The translations under genes and the position numbers were made by a program. Source: Zygnema cylindricum (taxonomy: Eukaryota > Streptophyta > Zygnematophyceae > Zygnematales > Zygnemataceae). From it: 64,000 bases of DNA. The DNA lies in assembly GCA_037447655.1 (NCBI GenBank), contig JBBHKE010003204.1, positions 24,600 through 88,599 on the forward strand, read 5' to 3'. The notes under the pieces were generated by a model, which had not been told where the DNA came from, made no database searches, and worked only from the letters and a program-made list of their open reading frames with translations. Positions 56,692 through 64,000 of this stretch are shown here, in pieces. How positions within the stretch are numbered: the first letter of the stretch is position 1; each line of letters begins with the position of its first letter.

Positions 56692-56842
56692 GCCACTTAA
56701 AACATCTTTTCTCCGTACACACCTGCTGTCGGGTTGTAGATCTGACGGCTGCTATTAAAAGGTTAGATTCCCAGCTTCCGATTGGTAGTCTCAAATTGAA
56801 AACCCGACTAGTGTGTACGGAGAAAATAATTTGTTAAGTGGC
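56692..56842. mobile_element. 151-bp MITE with about 35-bp inverted ends
   Basis: The left end GCCACTTAAAACATCTTTTC followed by TCCGTACACAC matches the reverse complement of GTGTGTACGGAGAAAATAAT followed by TTGTTAAGTGGC at the right end, with a few mismatches. It sits inside an older element of the CACCGTGAATCG family (right end near 56860-56884). Confidence 0.72.
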
Positions 56843-57112
56843 ACAAAAAAAGCATGAACAACCTAATGGCGATTCACGGTGGACTTACCACACCGTCTAA
56901 CGTTTTTAACTGAATTTTGAGCGTTTGGTATGCAAAGTCAACGGTCAAACCTTCTGCCGTGTAAAATTCCGTATGAAACTGTCGTCCTTCCAGTGTGAAA
57001 AATAGAATCGAATCAAATGATGGAAAACGACGAAGACCTAATCATGATTATGCTTGTCGGTTCCTCAGGGCCCGGCTCCATTGGAATTGGAGCCGTGTTC
57101 TGTCAACCGAAA

Positions 57113-57177
57113 ACTTTTAGGGTTTTTGAGGGTTTTTAGGATTTTTAAGGGTTTTTCAGGGTTTTCTAGGGTTTTTT
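57113..57177. repeat. Degenerate telomere-like TTTTTAGGG tandem repeat
   Basis: Seven consecutive units of GGGTTTTT type (TTTTAGGG, TTTTTGAGGG, TTTTTAGGA, TTTTTAAGGG, TTTTTCAGGG, TTTTCTAGGG). Confidence 0.7.
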
Positions 57178-57704
57178 ATTTCGGTAAAACAAGCGCAAAT
57201 TCCGGTTAGAATCTGACGGCTGTAATAGCTTAAGCCTGCGTTATGAGAGAATTTGTCGGCTAAAGTTTGTGACACGTGGCAGATGATTGACACTGACGGC
57301 CAGGCGGCAAGATGAAAGAGAAACAGAAACTGCGTCAGAAGTAAATCGGACGGCCAGAAATTGCTTTTGGCAGTATCGCTGACCCAAAAAAAAGGGAGTC
57401 AACGAAGAGGCCCAATGAGGACAGATCAAGGTTATTGTAACTAGAGTGGATTTACATGATTTAATCGAATTTCTATCTCAAGTCACGACAAATTTAGACG
57501 AGAGTCTGACCGTTTTTTCAGAATCTAGAATGGCATTTTACACTTTGTCCTATTTTACAATTTAAAAAAAAAACGTGAAAAACCACTATCAAATGAATAA
57601 TAGTTTCTACACGTGTAAAAATTTTCCACATTCTAGCCGAAAACATTTACCTGTCTGCCACGCTGTAGAAAAGACAAAAAGGTCAACGAAATTTTTTGTC
57701 GTTT
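57178..57704. other. Intergenic, no gene recognised
   Basis: Nothing recognised. A 62-residue minus frame (57429-57241) is without family resemblance. Confidence 0.4.
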
Positions 57705-58435
57705 TAGGGTGAAGTTCCATCATACGTTTTTGTAAATGTACGGCCAACTCTACAGACCGGGTCGATTGAGTTGAAGTTCCATCATGTAGAGTTTGTAAGC
57801 CACGTGTTCTAAATTGAATGGCGCCACGCAAGCTACGATCCGATATTGAATATCTTTCAGATTTTTAGCACCGACAAACTTAACTTCAAATCTTGACTTG
57901 CGTACCATGTACCTGCGTACGAAGTAATCATACGACAAAACTTTTATACTTTTTGCAGACGCCAGTCTGTACGCCAACTCATTTTTGAGGGTTTCAGTTT
58001 TCGAACATAACGAAAGTCCTTTGAGAGAAATAGTGTGACGAACAAAAGTTACTGAAAATAGCGTGACGAGAGAATGTTACGAAATTTCGTTTTTATTTTC
58101 GGTTGTATTCTGGAAAGCGCGTGTCATGTGCAAATCTAAAGATTTTTCGTTAGTTTTCCATCACGACACGTTGCTTAATCGTACAGCGTGTCACGGTTTT
58201 ATTTTTCTTTATCTGCCAACCCACCTCCTCGAGGTGGGTTGACAGTTACAGAAAAAAATGAAGCGAACTCCTCGCAGATGAACATCTGACGGCCAGTATT
58301 ACCTCCAAGACCTTCGGAGAGTATCGGCAAGATTCTCTGTAATGTTGTTTTTCGTATAAAAACAAAATATGCGGTACGATTTGGTTCGGAGGGTCGCGGA
58401 CTACGCCACTTTTCGCCTCATGGAACGTCACCCTA
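57705..58435. mobile_element. Inverted-repeat transposon of the TAGGGT(C/G)AAGTTCCATCA family, copy 2 (731 bp)
   Basis: Begins TAGGGTGAAGTTCCATCATA and ends TCATGGAACGTCACCCTA. It is related throughout to 35221-35946. It contains an internal hairpin CAACCCACCTC-CTC-GAGGTGGGTTG (58217-58241). No transposase. Confidence 0.75.
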
Positions 58436-58549
58436 AGTAAGCATTCTCCCAAGGCGTATGGGTGTTTCAATGAGAGAACGTGGTTAGGTTGTTGAATGGT
58501 TTTACAAGAGTTTTAACGTTTTTTTTGTTGGAAAGATATCGATGTTGCT

Positions 58550-59329
58550 AAGGGCACTTTCCCATGTAACCGAAACTTTTATCTTATAACTTTGTTTCTA
58601 GCGAAGATTCTCCGTACAACTTTCAGAGCATTCCGATGTAAGCGCAAATAACTTGTTACTTCAAAAAGTGACAAGCGTAGACGTGTACGAAACATGTGAC
58701 ACATAATCGGTACACAAAATGTTGCGAAACTTCCACTCGGCTTCAATTTCAGACGTCCACCCGCACGCCGTACAGTTTCTGTCACTTCGCAGTATTTGCA
58801 TGCCACATTGTCGACGTGGAGGTATTACAGATGTTTAGGGTTTGTGACATTGTGACATCACGCTCGTCACGCTCAACTATGCCAGCGCCCACGTCACAAC
58901 TTCTAAAACTTTCCGCCATGGTTTCCCGATTGTTGTTTTTTGTCTTTTCTTAGTCTACTTGCCATCAAAATACGCCCAAAGATAGTCAAAAGAAATCGTT
59001 TTCAGAGATCTTCCATTTGATACCATTATAGACGTTTTTCGTTGCAAAAATTGTGAGATAGACGGGGTAGTGGGAGAGGGAGAGAGAGAGAGGCGCTTTC
59101 ACAAACTTCGCTTTTGCGAAATGGTGTCCGTTGGTCAAGACTCCTCAACGGCCCCTGTACGGAAAAAAGCGCACGGAAAAAAGTCAGGCACAGGCTAGAA
59201 ACGTGCAGTGGTTTTTTTTTTTGTACTCTGTGCATAAAAATTTGTAAAAAACTTCCGACACGTGCGACAACATCTACCTATTCGCTCACCTCCTGGAACT
59301 ATATTTAAAATCACCTCGCGAGGTGATTT
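58550..59329. repeat. Repeat copy ending in a 22-bp palindrome
   Basis: Related to 10690-11354 in the same orientation and ends with the same palindrome core (CACCTCGCGAGGTG, 59308-59329). Non-coding. Confidence 0.6.
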
Positions 59330-59493
59330 AAAATATACTTTGAAGATGAGTTGAAAGGTTCGTTACACTTGGACGATAGACACGTGCGTCGATGAAAAAT
59401 GAAAATTTTCACACGCCCCCAAAGTCACGTGCCTTCGGGCAAGGTGACCGTAAAATCTTTGCCGAAAAGAAATACGGTTTTTTCCTGAAAGTC

Positions 59494-59625
59494 AGCAGAG
59501 TGAAGGAGATCTCTGAGGTACATTGACGCGGTACACTTGTGAAGTACACGTGCGAAGTAAGCAGAGTGAAGGAGATCTCTGAGGTACATTGACGCGGTAC
59601 ACTTGTGAAGTACACGTGCGAAGTA
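59494..59625. repeat. Exact tandem duplication of 66 bp
   Basis: 59494-59559 and 59560-59625 are identical, starting AGCAGAGTGAAGGAGATCTC. The minus frame across it simply repeats the same 22 residues. Confidence 0.92.
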
Positions 59626-61320
59626 CGCAAGTACGGATTTGCATACGAAAATGGTCGGTTTTCAAATCTTTGCGATTTTAGAGATTTGATCGTTGACTTA
59701 CGTGGAGCCACTCAAAAACCAACACGTATGTAAAAACTTATTTACAGACGATACGCGATGTAACCGAGGCCTCTGTAATACAGAAATTTTGATGTCCGTA
59801 CTATTACAGAGACCTCCTGATGTAACCATGCCCTTAGTCTCACCTATGTGTGATCGCGGCAAAAAATCAATCTAGGGTTTGAAATTCGAACTTGATTTTC
59901 CCGCCAAAAAAAAAATCTTCGCAACTCAATTATTTTCCAGGTGCCAGGTGTCAAATTAAGATTGGAATAAACACGGAATTTCCGCCTTCCATTTTTTTTT
60001 TTTCGAAATCTTTAGAATTTTAAATTTGATGAGTTTGGCCGTCTTTAAAAAAACCGGCTGTAGTCTAGCCGGCCGTCAGACATCCAATTTTTCAAAATTT
60101 TGCACGTGTCAATAGATGACGTGTCATGTTTTTAGTGGACCGGAAAAAAATGGTTTCGACAGATTATAGAACCTCCCAAATTATATATTTAATTACTTAA
60201 TTACTTCTTTATTCCTCGGGTGCCGTATTGGATGATTGTTGCACCTCGAAATTTTGTCGTTAGTGACACGTGTTTCTCTTTCGTTGGGCAAACAGTCAAA
60301 CAGACAAAAAATTCGAGCATGCATTGTCCGTACATAAAAAAGTACGATCGGACGGACAGGATAGCCTCCGCAAATTTTGAAGGTGAAATTTTGAAGGTCT
60401 TGGTCACATACGACAAAAACTGAAAATATAGTACAAATCCGTACCGGTCAAACCCCAGAGTCAGTCAAACATTGTCCCACTTGTACCACTGTAAAAGATC
60501 CTGTGTGAGACGCTAAACGACAAAATATCCTAAAACCCGATTGGATGTCGTCTTCCGCCTACCATATTTTGTCCGTTTTCGGTCCCGCAAAAAGACAAAT
60601 TTGCCGACTTTTTTTATTCGAAAGGAAAAAAAAAATGCTATCCTCACGAAATTCAGGCTGCCCTCTGAAAAAAAAATAAAAAATGTGTACAAATTATTTT
60701 TTTGGGAAACAATTAAACAAAGCTTTGTAAAATACGCACGGAAATACCGCACTATAAATTCGTACTTTATACATGGGCTGAATAAAAATATAGTAGAACT
60801 TATTACCGTGGAAACTTTGGACGGTCAGGATTCTCTAAAACGACAAGAATTTTGATAATTGCCGTCCGATGAAAATTAAAAAATAAAAAATTAAAAAATA
60901 AAAATATTATATTTTTTCAAAAATTACATAAATTACTAAAAAAAAAAATCCCATTTGTCGACGGTCACCAAATTTTCTGTCCAAAAACTTGAAAGAAAAT
61001 ATTGAAAAGTTTTTTTACACAATAGCCAAAAACCAAAAAAAAAAAAAAAAACAAACAGCCAAATTCAAAAACTAAAAAAATTAAAAGATAAAATCCAAAA
61101 AAAAAAACTGTACTTTTCCTTTTATAAAGTACGAAAATACGAAACCATATAAACCGAACCGTCGAATCTAAAAAAGATCTTAAAAAAAGAAAAGAAGAAA
61201 GTAAGAAAGAAGGAGACAAAAAAAACAAAACAGGCTTAAACTAACCGTACACCGTCCTTTTACCAAGTCATGCCTCCCTTTCCCCTCCGTCAACCAAGCC
61301 GTGACACTTGTCACAGGGCA
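59626..61320. other. Intergenic, no gene recognised
   Basis: A/T-rich with many A- and T-runs (60590-60680, 60860-61110). Short frames (for example 60541-60855) match no family. It lies upstream of the kinase gene and may contain its promoter. Confidence 0.45.
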
Positions 61321-61324
61321 GCCA

Positions 61325-61479
61325 GAGGGACAGAGAGAGAGGGAGGAAGAGCGAAGGAAAAGGAAAAAAAGGACTCCGAGGGAAGGAGAGAGAGGGGGGG
61401 GAGAGAGAGAGAGAGGGGGTGGAGAGAGAGAGAGAGACAGGGGAGGAGAGAGAGAGGAGGAGGTGGAGGGAGAGGAGAG
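61325..61479 (+). repeat. GA-rich tract just upstream of the kinase start codon
   Basis: A GAGAGAGGGG/GGAGAGAG purine run ends directly before the ATG at 61480. It probably forms the 5' untranslated region or core promoter; (GA)n elements near transcription starts are common in plants. Confidence 0.55.
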
Positions 61480-62675
61480 ATGCTGAGATGGCTGAGCTGT
61501 TTCATGTGTACGGATGATCCGGAAGAGGGTAAGGAGCTGAAGAGGACGAGGAGGGAGAGGGAGGAAGAGGGGGAGAGGGAGAGAGAGAGAGAGAGAGGGA
61601 GAGGGATTGGGAAGCAGATGTGAGATGGGAGGATGGTTGAGAGGAGGAGGGAGGGAGGGAGGACAGGAGGGAGAGGGAAGAGGGATAGGGAGTAGAGGGG
61701 GAGAGCAGGAAGGAGGAGGGAGCTGAAGATAAGGGAGGAGGGATGAGGGAGGAGGGAGGAGGGAGGAGGGAGAGGGAGGAGATAGGAGGAGGGAGAGAGA
61801 GGAGAGAGAGGGAGAGAGACACTTATTTATCTTGAAGTGTTTTTGTGACAGACCCCCGGGATCTTGCGGAGAACCCCACGGATTTGGATGTTCCCATATC
61901 GGAATTACCGCCCACAACTTTCACTTATTGTGAGTCACATGCAAATTCCGTTCCGTTCTCCGTTTTTCTGTTCCGCTCCCCAGTTTCGCTCCGTTCTCTG
62001 TTTTTATTTTTCCATTTTTATGGTTTTTTTCTCACTTTACCACTTCCTGTTCCACTTTGGTTTTTAACACTTCCTGTTTTCTTTTAATTTCCGTATCTTT
62101 TTGTTTTCCGTATTTTTTTTGTCACTTTTTTTTTCTTTTCTTTTCTCCGAATTTTCCCACTTCCTGGATTCTCCCATTTTCCGTATTAAAATATCTTATA
62201 AAAAAAGGGACAAGGAAAAGGAAAACAAAGAAAATGAAAACATAACCATGACAGGAAGAAACTGACATTTTTATAATCCCAGAAAAAAGTAATTAACTAA
62301 TATGAGGACCGTAATCACTTGCCGGCTTTTTTATTTATTTTTCTTTAATTTAAACCAAAAAAGTTTTTTTTTATTTAACTTCTTTCTCCTTTTATTTCTT
62401 AGTGTCTGAATTCTGAACTGTCTTTATTCACTTATTTATTCATTATTGTTTTTTTTCTTATTTTTTTAGCTAAATCCCAAGAATTAGTAAAATTTACGTG
62501 GGGAGAATTGCAAATGGCAACTTTAAATTTTCGAGATCCCGAAAGAGTTCTCGGGGAAGGAGGATTTGGAAAAGTTTTTAAAGGGTATTTTTGTAATCCA
62601 TTGACAAACAAAGTTTTACAAGTTGCAGTAAAACAATTAAATCCTGAGAGTTTTCAAGGAGAAAAAGAATGGAAG
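61480..62675 (+). CDS. Receptor-like cytoplasmic kinase (RLCK-VII/PBL-like), first three exons
   Basis: Exons: 1 61480-61528, 2 61852-61929, 3 62470-62675. All have GT-AG introns with matching phases (1, 1, then 0). The reading is 111 residues so far. The N-terminus (MLRWLSCFMCTDDPEE) has two Cys suited to membrane anchoring by palmitoylation; there is no Gly2 for myristoylation. Residues 51-63 (FTWGELQMATLNF) precede the kinase. The Gly-rich loop is LGEGGFGKVFKG (70-81) and the ATP-binding Lys is in VAVKQL (Lys97). The exon ends after GEKEWK, the same place as the intron after GHKEWL in land-plant RLCK-VII genes. Such kinases relay signals from cell-surface receptors. The catalytic loop (HRD, DFG) exons are not found before the N gap at 63220, so the gene is incomplete here. 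An ATG and donor choice for exon 1 that restores phase and family pattern supports the start. Confidence 0.85.
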
Positions 62676-63219
62676 GTGAACTTTCCCTCTCTCCTCCTCC
62701 CCTCCCCCTTCCCCTCGGTTTTTCGTGGTTTTTTGTCTGGGGGGGGGAGAGGGGAGATAATTTCCTTTTCATGTTTTTATTTTTGATTTGTTTTTTTTTT
62801 TTTTTCTTGAATAGAGGACTGGCAACTTTTTGGAAATTCAATGGTAAACAAAATTTATCGGAAAAAGGAATTGTGAATTTGTATATTTTTTCCCAAATTC
62901 CTTTGTTTTATTTTTTTCTTTTACTAAATGTGTTAAATTTGGGTTAAAATTGGCAAATTAATTTTATTTATGGTGAAAAAAATTGACATTTCATCTCCGT
63001 TATCCCCTTCAAAAATGATCAGTTTTGTGGTTAAAATCCCCTAAAATCTTTCTTTTTAACCCCTTTTTTTCTCTGTCGGAAATTTAGTTTTTCGGTCAAT
63101 TCCCCAAAACATTTTCTTTCTCCCTTTTTCCCCCCTCTCTCTTTTTTTTTTTTTCTTCTTGGAAATTCCGGTTTCCGGTTGATCGCCTGAAATATTTTGT
63201 TTTTCCTTTTTTTCTTCTC
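62676..63219 (+). other. Kinase intron sequence up to the assembly gap
   Basis: T-rich with C-rich and G-rich runs (CTCCTCCCCTCC, GGGGGGGGAG). No further kinase exon was recognised. The gap may be larger than its 10 Ns suggest. Confidence 0.6.
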
Positions 63220-63229
63220 NNNNNNNNNN
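63220..63229. other. Assembly gap (10 N)
   Basis: Ten consecutive N. Sequence character changes across it, from kinase intron to an inverted-repeat transposon, so size and adjacency are uncertain. Confidence 0.99.
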
Positions 63230-63906
63230 CATGTACCATGCGTTCAGTTCTAAACTTCAATTCAAACAGCCACGATTTTTAGACTTTCTATAAGTTATAG
63301 CCTAGCATCGAAATATTGAATATCTTTCAGATTTTTAGCACCGACAAACTTAACTTCAAATCTTGACTTGCGTACCATGTACCTGCGTACGACGTGACCA
63401 TACGACAAAACTTTTATACATTTTGCAGACGACGCCAGCTCATTTTTTAGGGTTTCAGTTTTCGAACATAACGAAAGTCCTTTGACAGAAATAGTGTGAC
63501 GAACAAAAGTTACCGAAAATAGCGTGACGAGGGAATGTTACGAAATTTCGTTTTTAGTTTCGTTTATATTTTGGAAACCGCGTGTCATGTGGAAATCTTA
63601 AGATTTTTCGTTGGTTATCCATCATGACACGTAGCTTAATTGTCCACCGTGTCACAAATTTTTTTTTTCTGTGTATGCCAACCCACCTCGTCGAGGTGGG
63701 TTGAGTCTAACAGAGAATATTGAAGCGAACTCATCGCAGATGAACATCCGACGGCCAGTATTACCTCCAAGACCTCCGGAGAGTATCGGCAAGATTCTCT
63801 GTAATGTTGGTTTTCGTATAAAAACAAAATAGGCGGTACGATCTGGTACGGAGAGTCGCGGATTTCTGTTAGAAACGCCACTTTTCGCTTGATGGAACTT
63901 CACCCT
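63230..63906. mobile_element. Inverted-repeat transposon of the TAGGGT(C/G)AAGTTCCATCA family, copy 3 (left end lost in the gap)
   Basis: Closely matches 57841-58435. The right end GATGGAACTTCACCCTTA is present. It has an internal hairpin with 12-bp perfect arms and a 1-base loop at 63679-63703 (CAACCCACCTCG/CGAGGTGGGTTG). Confidence 0.75.
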
Positions 63907-64000
63907 TAGGGTATGGTTACATCAGACGAAAAGTGAGGTTTAATACAGAATTTTGTACTTGCCCGTACCATGCCGTACTATATTTTCGTGAGTTTCTTGA

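Noticed and set aside
59409-59711. 100-residue minus frame with a 22-residue internal repeat
   Set aside because: The repeat is a 66-bp DNA duplication; no family resemblance or splice context.
61180-61917. 245-residue Ser/Pro/Leu frame on the minus strand
   Set aside because: It is antisense to the GA-rich leader and first exons of the kinase gene; low complexity.

Overview
This window looks like nuclear DNA of a plant-lineage eukaryote (streptophyte). The main clues are three intron-containing genes with GT-AG junctions, a plant-type receptor-like cytoplasmic kinase, a plant-type fucosyltransferase-like enzyme and abundant LTR retrotransposons. A Ty3/gypsy element carrying a cytosine-5 DNA methyltransferase has been described in charophyte algae, so a charophyte such as Chara is my best guess; this is inference and is not proven by the sequence. 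Most of the DNA is repeats, low-complexity tracts and transposon relics.

Layout. 1089-4596 (+) holds the C-terminal half of a YicC-like (DUF1732) endoribonuclease gene in four small exons; its 5' part lies outside the window or was not found. 5900-8350 (-) is a decayed LINE-type reverse transcriptase. 9700-11360 holds tandem repeats, a short inverted-repeat transposon and a palindrome-tipped repeat. 13600-17948 (+) is a decayed gypsy element with gag, protease, a C5 methyltransferase and reverse transcriptase, ending abruptly at the YIDD catalytic motif. 17949-22960 (-) holds two tandem, truncated gypsy pol copies whose integrase ends in a PHD-type zinc finger. 22961-29417 (-) is a nearly complete Ty1/copia element with 1.05-kb LTRs. 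30000-32130 (-) is a second, truncated copia. Further LTR fragments of this family lie at 32130-32450, 38340-39420 and 49240-50040.

42237-46906 (-) is a six-exon gene for a secreted or Golgi fucosyltransferase-like protein. 51717-55281 (-) is a young, non-autonomous LTR element with near-identical 1.36-kb LTRs, a 5-bp target duplication and no coding capacity. 55300-60000 is packed with small inverted-repeat elements and short tandem duplications. 61480-62675 (+) is the 5' end of a receptor-like cytoplasmic kinase gene; the rest of the kinase is not seen before a 10-base N gap at 63220.

Two points tie the mobile elements together. The autonomous copia and the unrelated-looking non-autonomous element have the same primer-binding sequence, complementary to the anticodon stem-loop of initiator tRNA-Met (half-tRNA priming as in Drosophila copia), so the first type could mobilise the second. 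The gypsy elements carry two chromatin-related modules, a DNA methyltransferase and a PHD finger, raising the question whether one family carries both. The three host genes show no obvious functional link to each other.
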